From: Prosthecobacter sp.
GTDB lineage: Bacteria; Verrucomicrobiota; Verrucomicrobiia; Verrucomicrobiales; Verrucomicrobiaceae
Direction of reading: 5' to 3'
Assembly: GCA_021733925.1 (NCBI GenBank)
Contig: JAIPJY010000006.1
Coordinates: 1-64,000, forward strand
Length of the DNA: 64,000 nucleotides
The position numbers were made by a program, and so were the translations under genes. The notes beneath the pieces were generated by a model, which saw only the letters and a program-made list of their open reading frames with translations, was not told the DNA's origin and made no database searches. Shown piece after piece: positions 16,612 through 26,301 of this stretch; position 1 is the first letter of the stretch; each line of letters opens with the position of its first letter.

Positions 16612-17859
16612 CTAATCGAACTTCTTGATCAGCAAGGCGGCGTTGTGACCGCCGAAGCCGAAGGAGTTGCTCAGGACGGCATCGATCTTGGCAGGGCGGG
16701 CCGTGTTGGGCACGACGTCCACGTCCACCTCGGGATCGAGGTTTTCGACATTGATCGTGGGTGGCGCCACCTGGTCCCGGATTGCGTAGATGGAGGCGAT
16801 GAGCTCCACGCCGCCGGCAGCGCCGAGCAGGTGACCGGTCATGGACTTGGTCCCGGAGACGAGCAGGCCGTTGGTGGCGTAGTCACCAAACACGCGCTTG
16901 ATGGCACGCAGTTCGCACAAATCGCCCATAGGGGTCGAGGTGGCGTGAGCGTTGATGTACTGCACGTCGGTCACGTTCATTTTGGCATGGCGCAGGGCCA
17001 TCTCCATGCACTTGGCCGCGCCCAGACCTTCGGGATGCGGGGAGGTGAGGTGGTAGGCATCTGCCGTCGCGCCATAACCGACCAGTTCGGCGAAAATGGG
17101 GGCACCGCGCTTTTTGGCGTGCTCAAGTTCTTCGATAACGACGACGCCGGCGCCTTCGCCCATGACGAAGCCGTCGCGGTCCTTGTCCCAGGGTCGGGAT
17201 GCGCGCTCAGGGTCGTCGTTGCGCATGCTCAGAGCCTTCATGTTTGCGAAACCTGCCAGACCGCAGGGGCGGATGGAGGCTTCAGCTCCGCCGCAGATCA
17301 TCACGTCGGCATCGCCAAACTTAATGTTGCGCCAGGCTTCGCCGATGTTGTTGTTGGAAGTCGCGCAGGCCGTGACGATGGCCATGTTCGGGCCCATGAA
17401 GCCGTATTCCGCCGCGATCATGCCGCTGGCGATGTTCGAAATCATCATTGGGATGATGAAGGGGGAGACGCGGGAAGGGGACTTCGTCAGCAGCACCTCA
17501 TACTGGGTTTCCAGGGTGCCAAGACCGCCGATGCCGCTGCCGATCATGACCCCGACGCGGTGCGGGTCGAGGCTGTCTGGGTTCAAACCGGCGTCTTTGG
17601 CCGCCATTTTCGCGGCTGCCATGGCAAACTGAAAGTAGCGGTCGGCGCGGCGTGCGTCCTTGTGATTGTTGAAATGGACGGACGGATCAAAGTCCACCAC
17701 CTCCCCCGCGATTTTGCAGTCATACTTCTCGGTGTCCATGGACTGGATGCGACGGATGCCGCTTTTGCCTGCCTGGATGTTCTTCCAAAAGTCATCTTTA
17801 TTGTTGCCGACGGGGGAGACGACTCCCATGCCGGTGATGACTACGCGACGCTCGCTCAT
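16612..17859 (-). CDS. fabF: Beta-ketoacyl-ACP synthase II
   Basis: Elongating condensing enzyme of type II fatty acid synthesis. The 415-residue thiolase-fold protein carries the Cys-His-His triad: Cys165 in VTACATSNNN, His in NAHATSTPMGD and His in GTKSMTGHLLGAAGG; the C-terminal SFGFGGHNA loop is complete. Start ATG at 17859. The usual neighbour acpP is not present; the 118-base gap to lolA on the other side is a divergent promoter region. Confidence 0.96.
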   Translation of the reverse strand: MSERRVVITGMGVVSPVGNNKDDFWKNIQAGKSGIRRIQSMDTEKYDCKIAGEVVDFDPSVHFNNHKDARRADRYFQFAMAAAKMAAKDAGLNPDSLDPHRVGVMIGSGIGGLGTLETQYEVLLTKSPSRVSPFIIPMMISNIASGMIAAEYGFMGPNMAIVTACATSNNNIGEAWRNIKFGDADVMICGGAEASIRPCGLAGFANMKALSMRNDDPERASRPWDKDRDGFVMGEGAGVVVIEELEHAKKRGAPIFAELVGYGATADAYHLTSPHPEGLGAAKCMEMALRHAKMNVTDVQYINAHATSTPMGDLCELRAIKRVFGDYATNGLLVSGTKSMTGHLLGAAGGVELIASIYAIRDQVAPPTINVENLDPEVDVDVVPNTARPAKIDAVLSNSFGFGGHNAALLIKKFD

Positions 17860-17977
17860 GTGTATAAATTAGGGGTTGATTCGAAGGTTGAGAGAACACG
17901 GTTTGCACGGGGGGGCAAGGGAAAACATGGCAGCGAAAGGCTTGAGACCCGGGTGATTTGGGTGTCATGCTAGCCGT

Positions 17978-18607
17978 ATGATTCGTTTGCCATCCGTTCT
18001 TGCCGCCGCCCTCTGGCTTATCCTGCCTGTTCAGGCGGCGCCGGATCCTGCGCTCATTCCACCCGTGATGCGGGAGTGGATGGCGGCGGAGAAAGGCATT
18101 GGCAGCATCAAAGTCGCCTTCCAGCAGACGCGCACGACGCCCGCGCTCAAGGAGCCCGTCACCGCCAGCGGGCGTTTCTGGCGCATGGCCGACGGCCGCT
18201 TTCGCCTGGAGCTGGGGTCACCCGCGACGACGATTCTCATTTTCGACAACGAGTCCGTGCGCCTCAAAGAAAGCGCGGAGGCTCCCTGGCAGACCCTGAA
18301 GCCCGACGACAGCCGGGTACGCATCTGGATGAAATTCCTCAGCGGTCGCGAGATGGACCCCGAATCCCTGACGAACAACTTCACCCTCAAGGTCACCCAG
18401 CAGGAGAAGACCTTCATCACCGTGGCCATGATTCCCCGGCCACTGCTCATCAAAAAGCACCTCAGGCAGCTCGACATGCAGATCGAGCCTGGAGGCAGGC
18501 GGCTCCTTGGCTTCCGTGTGGTCCAGGGGGATGGGTCCACGCTGCTGCTCAATTTTGGTCCGCCGGAGAAACTTGCGGGTGACCTTTCACAACTCTTTCA
18601 TCCATAA
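17978..18607 (+). CDS. LolA-like outer membrane lipoprotein carrier
   Basis: A 209-residue periplasmic protein with a signal peptide (MIRLPSVLAAALWLILPVQA). LolA-like features: IGSIKVAFQQTRTTPALKEPVTASGRFWR (the strand-turn pattern, about residues 41-68), LELGSPATTILIFDNESVRL and the C-terminal LRQLDMQIEPGGRRLLGF. LolA carries lipoproteins from LolCDE to the outer membrane. No lolB or lolCDE nearby. It is followed by a perfect hairpin and the vWA gene. Confidence 0.8.
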   Translation: MIRLPSVLAAALWLILPVQAAPDPALIPPVMREWMAAEKGIGSIKVAFQQTRTTPALKEPVTASGRFWRMADGRFRLELGSPATTILIFDNESVRLKESAEAPWQTLKPDDSRVRIWMKFLSGREMDPESLTNNFTLKVTQQEKTFITVAMIPRPLLIKKHLRQLDMQIEPGGRRLLGFRVVQGDGSTLLLNFGPPEKLAGDLSQLFHP

Positions 18608-18616
18608 AGAATTAAG

Positions 18617-18639
18617 CTTGTGCTGAAAATCAGCACAAG
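18617..18639 (+). terminator. Perfect hairpin after the lolA-like gene
   Basis: CTTGTGCTGA, loop AAA, TCAGCACAAG: a perfect 10-bp stem starting ten bases after the stop codon. No T-run follows on the plus strand, so it may be a transcript-stabilising hairpin, a factor-dependent end or, given its dyad symmetry, a protein site in front of the next gene (start 18679). Confidence 0.5.
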
Positions 18640-18678
18640 AAATGATGGCTTGTTTCGTTAAGGCGGGGACAACCGCCT

Positions 18679-19860
18679 ATGGATACGCCCGCCGACACAT
18701 CCACGCCCATGGATGGATCATCGTCTGATCCGGTCGCCGTTCTGATACCAGACTTTAAGCCTGTGAGGCAGCCCAATCGCTTTGTGCGTCTGTGGCGAAC
18801 CATCGGCGGTGGGTCGCTGACCTTGAGCATTTTGATTCACGTGGGGCTGCTCGTCGTGGCGGGCTTCGTGGTGTTTGCCTCCCAGGTGTTTGACAAGCAG
18901 GTCGATTTCCTCCCCGGCGGCGGCACCCAGCAGGGTGTGGAAGCCTCGGCAGATCTCGCGCACAAGGTGCAGATGAAGCGCCAGCAGAAGCTGCAAAAAA
19001 CACCGCCCAAGCAGCGACTCATATCCACCAATCTCGATGCCGCGCTGACCCTGCCGGAAGCTCCGCCAGACGTGCTGGACATGCCGGACATCTCCTCCCT
19101 TTCGGGCGGTGGGAAGCTTGGCAGCGGCGGTTTCGGCCTCGGCGGCGCGGGTGGCGGCTTTGGCAATGGCGTGGGCATGGGGGCCATGTCCGGCAGAAGC
19201 TTCAAACCTCTCATGATGTTCGGCAAAGAGCTCAAAGACACGCGCAAGATGGCCGTGGTCATGGATGTCTCACGGTCCATGACGAAGTTCCTGCCGCTGG
19301 TGACCAAGGAACTCGACAAGGTCGCCTTCGGCAGTCCGCTGGTACTGTATTTCGGCTGCGGCCTGATGAAGCCACCGGCCAAACTCGACGACGACATCAA
19401 TCCCGTCACCAGTGACAAATTCCGCGCCTTTTGGCAGGCATGGGAAGGCAAGACGTCGCTCAAGATACCGGCGGAAGAACGCAGGAAAATCACATACGAT
19501 CCCGCCAAGCCCATGCCGCTGGAGGCCATTTTCGACTTGATGAGCAAGCGCCAAAACACGTGGTTCGTCGAGTTCAACGGCATCACCTTCGCTTCGACCG
19601 CCCTCATGTCGAAGGAGGTCATGGAAGCCGACACGATCTACTGGTTTGCCGACTTCATGGACCGGGTGGACTCCGAGCAGATGAAACTCGTCCTTAAAAC
19701 GCTCAAGAAGCGCAAACAAAAGCTCTACATCCACGCCTCCAAGGAGGGCCGTTCTTTTGTGCAGGTTCGTGACGAACTGGTGATCCCATCCGGCGGCGAA
19801 GTCATTCTGCCGCAGTCCGAGGTGCCGCCGAAGAAGAAGGACAAAATCGCGGCTCAGTAG
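18679..19860 (+). CDS. Membrane-anchored von Willebrand A-like protein
   Basis: A 393-residue protein. A cytoplasmic N-terminus of about 55 residues is followed by one membrane helix (SILIHVGLLVVAGFVVFASQ, TonB/TolA-like anchoring) and a linker with a charged helix (residues 95-115) and a Gly-rich stretch (about 135-165). The vWA-like domain starts with the MIDAS-type motif VVMDVSRSMTKF (DxSxS), although the later Thr/Asp ligands are not obvious. Similar proteins are frequent in Planctomycetota and Verrucomicrobiota, with unknown role. Its 3' end overlaps the convergent polyprenyl synthase gene by seven bases. Confidence 0.75.
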   Translation: MDTPADTSTPMDGSSSDPVAVLIPDFKPVRQPNRFVRLWRTIGGGSLTLSILIHVGLLVVAGFVVFASQVFDKQVDFLPGGGTQQGVEASADLAHKVQMKRQQKLQKTPPKQRLISTNLDAALTLPEAPPDVLDMPDISSLSGGGKLGSGGFGLGGAGGGFGNGVGMGAMSGRSFKPLMMFGKELKDTRKMAVVMDVSRSMTKFLPLVTKELDKVAFGSPLVLYFGCGLMKPPAKLDDDINPVTSDKFRAFWQAWEGKTSLKIPAEERRKITYDPAKPMPLEAIFDLMSKRQNTWFVEFNGITFASTALMSKEVMEADTIYWFADFMDRVDSEQMKLVLKTLKKRKQKLYIHASKEGRSFVQVRDELVIPSGGEVILPQSEVPPKKKDKIAAQ

Positions 19861-20738
19861 TCCCGGTTCAGCAGGTGGTCAGAGAGCTGGCGCAGGTGCA
19901 AGGCAGCGTCACCAAACACATCCAACGCCCGATGAGACACCTCGGTGAGGCGGTGCGCCTCGGCGCGGGAGGCTTCCAGGCCCATCAGCGCCGGGTAGGT
20001 GCTCTTTTCCGCCGCGACGTCCTTGCCAGCGCTCTTGCCGAGTTTTTCGCTCGTCTGTGTCACGTCGAGGATGTCGTCGATGATCTGGAAGGCCAGGCCG
20101 GTCGCCATGCCGAACTCATGCAGTGCCTGCATCTGCTCCGAGCTGGCATTCGCGCTCATGCCGCCCAGTTTCACGCTGGTCGTGAGCAGCGCGGCAGTTT
20201 TGCCTTCATGGATGAAGCGTAAATCCTCCAGGGGAAGCTTTTTGCCCTCGCCTTGCAGATCCGCCACCTGCCCGCCCACGAGATGCAGGCTGCCTGCCGT
20301 GCGTGCGAGTTCCAGCACCATCACCGCCGTGGGATGCTTGGCGGCCATCGGCGTCTTTGTCACGAGTTCAAACGCCAGCGCCTGCAGGGCATCCCCCGCC
20401 AGCAGTGCGATGGCCTCGCCATAGACCTTGTGGCAGGTCGGCACGCCACGGCGCATGTCGTCGTCGTCCATGCAGGGGAGGTCATCATGAATCAGTGAAT
20501 AGGTGTGCAGGCATTCGACCGCACAGGCATTGAAGACCGCATCTTCCGCCGTGCCGCCGCAGGCCTCCGCCGCCGCGAGGCAGAGAATGGGCCGCAGCCG
20601 CTTGCCGCCAGCGAACATGCTGTGCCGCATCGCTTGGTGCAGCGTCATTGGCCGCGCGTCCGAGCCCGGGATGAGACGGTTCAGCGCTGTATCGACAAAC
20701 TGGCAGCGCTGGGCGAGGTATTCTTTGAGATCCGACAT
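19854..20738 (-). CDS. ispA: Polyprenyl (farnesyl/geranylgeranyl) diphosphate synthase
   Basis: Trans-prenyltransferase that condenses isopentenyl diphosphate onto allylic diphosphates. In the 294-residue protein the first Asp-rich motif is HDDLPCMDDDDMRRG (from residue 84, with the two-residue insertion of the short-chain bacterial type), the second is QIIDDILDVT, and KRLRP near residue 47-51 binds IPP. The length and the first motif favour C15/C20 products. Start ATG at 20738. It may be co-transcribed after pyrC, 57 bases away. Confidence 0.93.
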   Translation of the reverse strand: MSDLKEYLAQRCQFVDTALNRLIPGSDARPMTLHQAMRHSMFAGGKRLRPILCLAAAEACGGTAEDAVFNACAVECLHTYSLIHDDLPCMDDDDMRRGVPTCHKVYGEAIALLAGDALQALAFELVTKTPMAAKHPTAVMVLELARTAGSLHLVGGQVADLQGEGKKLPLEDLRFIHEGKTAALLTTSVKLGGMSANASSEQMQALHEFGMATGLAFQIIDDILDVTQTSEKLGKSAGKDVAAEKSTYPALMGLEASRAEAHRLTEVSHRALDVFGDAALHLRQLSDHLLNRDY

Positions 20739-20795
20739 GGGCTTATTGTGAAGCCGCGAGTCCGCCTCAATTCAAGCGGGATTAATGGCAGAGGG

Positions 20796-22076
20796 CTACC
20801 TCGCCAGCAGATCCTCACCGCGATACACCACGCGCTCGACCATGCCTTGCAGGGTCTTATCGAGGAAGGGAGTGTTGATGCTTTTCGACTTCATGAAGTC
20901 GCGGCTGAAGGTGGTGGTGCGGGCGGGATTGAAGACAATGAACTCGGCGATGCCACCTTCCTTGACGGGCACAGGCGGCAGTTTCATGAGGCGGCGCGGT
21001 TCGGCGCTGTAACGCTGCACGATGAGCTGCCAGCTGAGGATGTCTTTGGCGATGTAGGAGTCGTAAAGCGAGACGAGGGCGGTTTCGAGGCCGGTGATGC
21101 CGAAGGGGGCGCTGGCGAAGTCCTGGTTTTTCTCAAACGGCGTGTGCGGGGCGTGGTCGGTGGCGATGACGTCGAACCAGCCGTCTTTCAGGCCCTGAAG
21201 CAGCGCAGCGTTGTCCTCCGGCGTGCGCAGCGGCGGGTTCATCTTGTAGTGCGTGTCGTAGTCGCCGATGTGCTCGTGATTGAACATCAGATGATGCGGC
21301 GTGATCTCGCAGGTGACGCGGATGCCGCGATCCTTGGCACGTTTGATCGTGCGCATGCCTTCAATGGTGGTGACGTGCTGGATGTTGAGATGCACGCCGG
21401 CGTATTCGGCAAGGCGGATGTCGCGTGAGATGCAGATCTCCTCGCTGATGTTCGGAATGCCGGGCAGACCGAGTGCGTAGCTGATCTTGCCCTCGTGCAT
21501 GCAACCTTTGCCGCTGAGCGCCTTGAGCTCGCAGTGGCTGGAGAGCGGCAGGTCGTAATCGCGCGCGTATTCCATCGCGCGTCGCAACACCTGGGGGTTG
21601 TCCACGGCGTAACCGTCATCAGTCAGCATGACACAGCCGGCGGCCTTCATACCAGCGATGCCGGCCAGTTCCTCGCCCTTGCGGCCCTTGGTGATGGCAC
21701 CGCTGGTGTAGATGCCGGGGCCGATGCGCGTGCGACGGGCGCTTTCGAGCACGCTGCGTACGACGCCCGCGTTGTCGATGGCGGGTGTGGTGTTCGGCAT
21801 CATGACGAAGCCGGTGACGCCACCGTTGATCGCGGCCTCGGCGCAGGAGGCGATGTTTTCCTTGTCGTCCTGGCCGGGTTCGCGGGCGTGGACGTGGATG
21901 TCAAAGAGCCCGGGCAGCAGGATGCACCCGGTGCAGTCGATGATTTCCGCGTTTTCGACGCCCGTGATGCCTGCGGCCACCCCGATGATCTGGCCACCCT
22001 CGACGAGCACGTCGGCCGTCTGGAGCTGCGGACTGTCTTCGCTGGCGATCTGGGCGTTGCGGTAAAGGCGTTTCAT
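20796..22076 (-). CDS. pyrC: Dihydroorotase
   Basis: Third step of pyrimidine synthesis: ring closure of carbamoyl aspartate. The 426-residue protein is of the class I amidohydrolase type: zinc ligands in GLFDIHVHAREPGQDDKE (about residues 56-73), FVMMPNTTPAIDN, the His in SSHCELKAL and in IQHVTTIEGM, and the catalytic Asp in VIATDHAPHT. No pyrB neighbour is present. The 3' gene is the prenyl synthase, upstream is the FG-GAP protein gene, all minus strand with gaps of 57-83 bases. Confidence 0.95.
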   Translation of the reverse strand: MKRLYRNAQIASEDSPQLQTADVLVEGGQIIGVAAGITGVENAEIIDCTGCILLPGLFDIHVHAREPGQDDKENIASCAEAAINGGVTGFVMMPNTTPAIDNAGVVRSVLESARRTRIGPGIYTSGAITKGRKGEELAGIAGMKAAGCVMLTDDGYAVDNPQVLRRAMEYARDYDLPLSSHCELKALSGKGCMHEGKISYALGLPGIPNISEEICISRDIRLAEYAGVHLNIQHVTTIEGMRTIKRAKDRGIRVTCEITPHHLMFNHEHIGDYDTHYKMNPPLRTPEDNAALLQGLKDGWFDVIATDHAPHTPFEKNQDFASAPFGITGLETALVSLYDSYIAKDILSWQLIVQRYSAEPRRLMKLPPVPVKEGGIAEFIVFNPARTTTFSRDFMKSKSINTPFLDKTLQGMVERVVYRGEDLLAR

Positions 22077-22159
22077 GAAGCCATGATGTCAGGCATGATT
22101 TCAGCCAGTGCAAGCATGTGAAATGAGATCGTCGGAGGCGGGGAGCACCTGCCGTGCTT

Positions 22160-24415
22160 CTACTTTTTCCGCACGTAAAGCAGCGCCCGGTCGTGCGTCA
22201 GCAGACAGAGATCGAGGCGACCGTCGCCATTGAGATCGAGGGCGGCGTAGTCGTGGGGCTCGTTTTCGAGGCCGGTTTTCCCACGAAAATGCGGATCGGT
22301 CTCGAAGACACGGAAGTACATGGCGCTTTCCCATTTTTGCCCGGCGACGGGCTGGAAGATTTCGATCACGCGGCTTTTGGCGGTGTCCAGCAGGGCGATG
22401 TCATCCACATCTTCGCCGGAGAACGAAGCGGCGATGAGGTCGGAGGGCGCGGTGTCCTTCAATTCGCTGTCAAAGGTGGCCACGGTTTCGAGCTTGAGCG
22501 TGGAGCCGTCCAAAGGAGCGAGTTGAAAGCTGCTTTTGCCAAGCAGCAGCAGCCGGGTGCTTTTCTCCGCAGTCATGAGGACGCACTGCTCGGGAGTCAT
22601 GGCGGGCAGCGCATGGGTGTGGTCGGGACGATAGACGCGGTCGGCGCCGGCGGAGAGTTCGTGCAGCTTGCTGTGCGTGGCGTCAATCAGCAGCACGGAG
22701 ACCTTGCCGTTCTTCCGGGAGACCAGCGCGCTGTGCAGCTCGGCGGCGGCATCCGGGGCGTTGAACTGCTCGACGATGTTCGCCTTGCCATCCGCATCGA
22801 CCTTGAACGCACGCGCCAGCTGCTGATGGGCGATGATGATCTCCTCTTTGCCGTCGCCGTCGAGATCGCCTGTGGTGAGCGCTGCGGGGGCGAGCTTGCT
22901 GACAAAGGAATCCGGGATGCCTTCGACACGCTTGAAGGGCGTCTTGGTGTCGGTGGTGCTCAGCAGCAGTTGCATGGGACCGAGGTTGGAAAACAAGGCG
23001 AGATCGCCACGGCCATCCTGATTCGCATCGACAACACGGATGCCGTTGATGCGGCCTGTTTTGATGGTGAGCTCCTGCGTGGTGGCGGTGAAGCCTTTGG
23101 CACCGGCTGTTTTGCGCAGCGTGACGAGCTGGGGCTTGGATTTGATCTCAGTGACGCAGAGAACGGCTGAATCGGTGGTCAGTGTGAGCAGGGTTTCGCC
23201 TTCTTTGGCCTGATAAATGATCTCGGGATAGAGCAGACGATTGTCCTGCCAATGGGCGACGCCGATGGACTGCTCGCCAGGGCTGAGCAGCACGAGCTCG
23301 GCTTTCTTGTCGCCATCCACATCGGCGATCGCCAGTGACTCAACCCCGCTCAGGATGGGGAACTCGCGCCCCTCGGTGAAGGTGCCGTTGGCGCTGCCTT
23401 GAAACAACCAGGCACGTGCGGCTTTGGGCTCCGACATGATGACGTCGGCATGCCCGTCTCCGGTAAGGTCTCCATAAGCCACAGCGCCGCTTTGGGATTC
23501 CGTGGGCGGCATGGCGTAGCGGATGGTGGCGGCTCGGTCGGCATCGGGTTCGGCGGCACCTTGGGTGAGCCGGGCGACTTCCACCATGTTCGTTTCGTCC
23601 TGAATCCAGGCGACGCCGTTTTTCTTGCCACCCAGGCGAATGGCATGCAGCCAGTGGCGTGACGGGTCGATTTCGAGCCGCCACTCCTCACCAAAGGTGG
23701 TGCCTTCATGCTGCAGGCGTACGAGCAGCGCGTCACCGTCTGGGGAGGTGTAGAAAATGTCGGCACGTCCATCGTCGTTGAGGTCGGTGATGCTCAGTCC
23801 GGCGCAGCCGCCTTCACCCATGGCGTAGTTCTGCGGCTCCGCCCACTCGCCCGCCTTGGTTTGCAGCAGCACCATCAAACGCGTGCTGGTGAGCAGCGCG
23901 ATGTCATCGCGGCCATCGCCGTTCAAATCTCGCGCGACGAGCACCTCGGTGTCGTCGGCGGTGGAATCGAGGGTGAACTCGCGTTTGGCAGCCCAGGCTC
24001 CTTTGTCGTCCTGCATGCGCAGTACGAGTTTGTCCTCATCGGTGATGAAGGCGATGTCGGCCTTCTTGTCCCCGTTCCAGTCACCCACGACGAGGGCGAG
24101 CGCGGCATGGCCGATGACGAGCGGCTGCTTGTCGAAGCGGGACACTTCGAGGATCGGGTTCCAACGGTCGGTGCGGGCGGATTTTTCCGGAGCACCGGTC
24201 TGCACCCCGTCTTTACGCTGTATGAGGAACTCGATGCGCGCCCGTGAGGCATTGACGATGGCGAGATCGCTCAGACCATCGCCATTGAAGTCAGCGGCAT
24301 GCGGGCTGGCGGTGTTCCAGTCGAGCTTCACGATCTCCGGCCCGTCGAAATACAGTGCGGGCTTGTCAGCAAGGGCGCTGGTTGCTAGGAGCAACGGCAG
24401 GAAAGCGAGGCGCAT
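22160..24415 (-). CDS. Secreted FG-GAP/VCBS repeat protein
   Basis: A 751-residue exported protein (signal peptide MRLAFLPLLLATSALADKPA) made of at least nine integrin-like FG-GAP repeats, each with a calcium-binding DxNxDGxxD loop: DFNGDGLSDLAIV, DWNGDKKADIAFI, DLNGDGRDDIALL, DLNDDGRADIFYT, DLTGDGHADVIM, DVDGDKKAELVLL, DANQDGRGDLALF, DLDGDGKEEIIIA and DLNGDGRLDLCLL at the end. The fold should be one or two beta-propellers. No enzyme domain is seen. Function probably binding or scaffold at the cell surface. Confidence 0.88.
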   Translation of the reverse strand: MRLAFLPLLLATSALADKPALYFDGPEIVKLDWNTASPHAADFNGDGLSDLAIVNASRARIEFLIQRKDGVQTGAPEKSARTDRWNPILEVSRFDKQPLVIGHAALALVVGDWNGDKKADIAFITDEDKLVLRMQDDKGAWAAKREFTLDSTADDTEVLVARDLNGDGRDDIALLTSTRLMVLLQTKAGEWAEPQNYAMGEGGCAGLSITDLNDDGRADIFYTSPDGDALLVRLQHEGTTFGEEWRLEIDPSRHWLHAIRLGGKKNGVAWIQDETNMVEVARLTQGAAEPDADRAATIRYAMPPTESQSGAVAYGDLTGDGHADVIMSEPKAARAWLFQGSANGTFTEGREFPILSGVESLAIADVDGDKKAELVLLSPGEQSIGVAHWQDNRLLYPEIIYQAKEGETLLTLTTDSAVLCVTEIKSKPQLVTLRKTAGAKGFTATTQELTIKTGRINGIRVVDANQDGRGDLALFSNLGPMQLLLSTTDTKTPFKRVEGIPDSFVSKLAPAALTTGDLDGDGKEEIIIAHQQLARAFKVDADGKANIVEQFNAPDAAAELHSALVSRKNGKVSVLLIDATHSKLHELSAGADRVYRPDHTHALPAMTPEQCVLMTAEKSTRLLLLGKSSFQLAPLDGSTLKLETVATFDSELKDTAPSDLIAASFSGEDVDDIALLDTAKSRVIEIFQPVAGQKWESAMYFRVFETDPHFRGKTGLENEPHDYAALDLNGDGRLDLCLLTHDRALLYVRKK

Positions 24416-24437
24416 GGCGGGCGAAGAGGATGGGTTC

Positions 24438-26261
24438 TTACTTGGCCTCGACGGGCGTGGTCAGGTAGTGAATCTGAATGGCGTCCGGATGCGAGTAGCT
24501 GGCGCTGAGCAGGCTGCCAAAGTAGCGCTCGAAGGTTTCGTTGGAAGGACGTGCGCTGGCGTCAAACCAGCTGCCGGCAGCGGCGGCGACTGCTTCATCG
24601 GGTGACTTCTTGCCGGGGCCTTTCTTTTTCGCGACCGCTTTGGCCTTCGCACCTGTTTTGCTTTCGAGCGTGGCGGCGGCGGTGGCGATCATGTTCATCA
24701 AACGGCCTGCATCCGTGACACCAATGGCGCTGTAGTTTTTGGGAACGAGCGAGAGGAGGTTCTGCACATGTGGATCATCCCAGACGCTGGGGCCTGAAGG
24801 GTCCTTCATTCGACCCAGGACCTTTTTCAGCGTTTCCTGGCCGCCAACGGAAATGAGCAGATACTTGCCGGTGTTGCAGTAGGCGACTTCGGTGGCGGCA
24901 TTGGCCGTCTGCGTGAGCTTGAGCGTGTTGATGGTGAAGCCCAGATAGTCACTCTCCTCAAAGGCGCCGAACCCGGCACCGACGTAGCGTTTGAGACCTT
25001 CGAGCACGCCGCCGAGTTTGTCGGCATCCTTGATCTTGAAGCCCATGACCTGGCTTTCCTTGGTGCCGTTGCCATCCTGCACCTGAATGACTTCATCAGC
25101 CAGACTGCCGAAGAGATCTTCACGGATCTTGAAGCCCATCTGGCCTTCGTACTGGGGAATCTGCATCGTGACCATCATCGCCATGGGGCCAAGTTTTCCA
25201 ATCATTCCGAGGAGCGAGTCGTAGACCGTGCCAAAGTCCATCCGTGAAACACTGGCGGTCAGGATGCCTGCGGGGATGAAGGTTGGCAATGTCACTTCGT
25301 TGCTGGTGCCGCGCATCAAAGAAAGCAGACCGGTGGGCTTCAGGGGGTGCAGGATCGTCAGGTCCATGCGTGACTCATTGTCCGTCAATTCTGCGGTGAG
25401 GGCGAAGGCCTGCAGTTCCTGCGCGCCGAGCATGTCCATGATCATCTTCGGCTTGATGTCGAAACTCATGCCGCCGGCCTTGCCGTCCGCTTTCTTTTTG
25501 GCCTCTGCGGCGGTGAGCGCCTGCTCGCCGAGTTCGAGCAGCTTCACACCGTTGAAGTAAATCAGCATGTCACCGCCGCCGTTGGTCACCTGGCCGATGC
25601 GGGTGAGATGCTCGCGTGCGAGGCTTGGAGGGTCGCCCGCATTGTTCTTCAGGGCACCGATCATGTACTCCATGAGAGCGTGAGTGTTCGCCTCGATCAT
25701 CACGTCACCGACCACCGCCCAGGCCATGAGCCAAGCTTTATCCTCAGCGTCTGACAGTGCGGCGATCTGTACGCTCACGCCGCCGATGTCCTCGGTGCGG
25801 AGCTTCAGGTCGGCGTTTTCTTTTTTCTTGGATTCCACTTCGGCAAGCTTGTGGGCCTCGATCTCCTTCTGCTTGCCGGCGATTTCGCACAGCGAGACGT
25901 TGGGCGGATTTTTGTCGAACTGGGTGATGTCTCCGATCACCAGATAGCTCACCAGCGCGCCTGGATAATCCTTGAGCGTTTCATGCATGGTGCTGCCATA
26001 GGTGTCCTTGAAGAACTTGTCCCAGGGGGCGTCGCCGTCTTTGCGCATGGGGGCCATCCAGCGTTTCGCCTCGTCATCCTGCATGAACTTCGCGTAGCTG
26101 CTCTTGTCCCAGTCGGCGAGCAACTCGGGGGTGTTCTTAATGGCAATGACACCGACGGTGTCCTTTGGCATGAGATTGTACCATTGCTCCAGCCGGTCGG
26201 CGGCGGAGGCGGGGAGGATGCTGGCAAGCAGCAGTGAAAGGAGGATCGAGGCGGGTTTCAT
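24438..26261 (-). CDS. Secreted protein of unknown function
   Basis: A 607-residue protein with a Sec signal peptide (MKPASILLSLLLASILPASA). No known catalytic motif was found. The composition is that of large periplasmic proteins found in PVC bacteria, with repeated phrases about levels such as TVGVIAIKNTPELLADWDKS near the N-terminus (reminiscent of DUF3352-type proteins), a Met-rich middle (MGFKIREDLFGSLADEVIQV) and a Lys/Ala-rich linker (about residues 545-565). It lies 22 bases upstream of the FG-GAP gene, probably in one operon with it and with the protease gene. Confidence 0.75.
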   Translation of the reverse strand: MKPASILLSLLLASILPASAADRLEQWYNLMPKDTVGVIAIKNTPELLADWDKSSYAKFMQDDEAKRWMAPMRKDGDAPWDKFFKDTYGSTMHETLKDYPGALVSYLVIGDITQFDKNPPNVSLCEIAGKQKEIEAHKLAEVESKKKENADLKLRTEDIGGVSVQIAALSDAEDKAWLMAWAVVGDVMIEANTHALMEYMIGALKNNAGDPPSLAREHLTRIGQVTNGGGDMLIYFNGVKLLELGEQALTAAEAKKKADGKAGGMSFDIKPKMIMDMLGAQELQAFALTAELTDNESRMDLTILHPLKPTGLLSLMRGTSNEVTLPTFIPAGILTASVSRMDFGTVYDSLLGMIGKLGPMAMMVTMQIPQYEGQMGFKIREDLFGSLADEVIQVQDGNGTKESQVMGFKIKDADKLGGVLEGLKRYVGAGFGAFEESDYLGFTINTLKLTQTANAATEVAYCNTGKYLLISVGGQETLKKVLGRMKDPSGPSVWDDPHVQNLLSLVPKNYSAIGVTDAGRLMNMIATAAATLESKTGAKAKAVAKKKGPGKKSPDEAVAAAAGSWFDASARPSNETFERYFGSLLSASYSHPDAIQIHYLTTPVEAK

Positions 26262-26301
26262 AAAAGGTGGAAGGATGCGGGTTGTACTGAGTACTGAAAA
26301 A

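Noticed and set aside
16552-17973. Plus-strand frame of 473 codons opposite fabF
   Set aside because: Shadow of fabF; the translation consists of Asp/His/Gly-rich runs with no domain.
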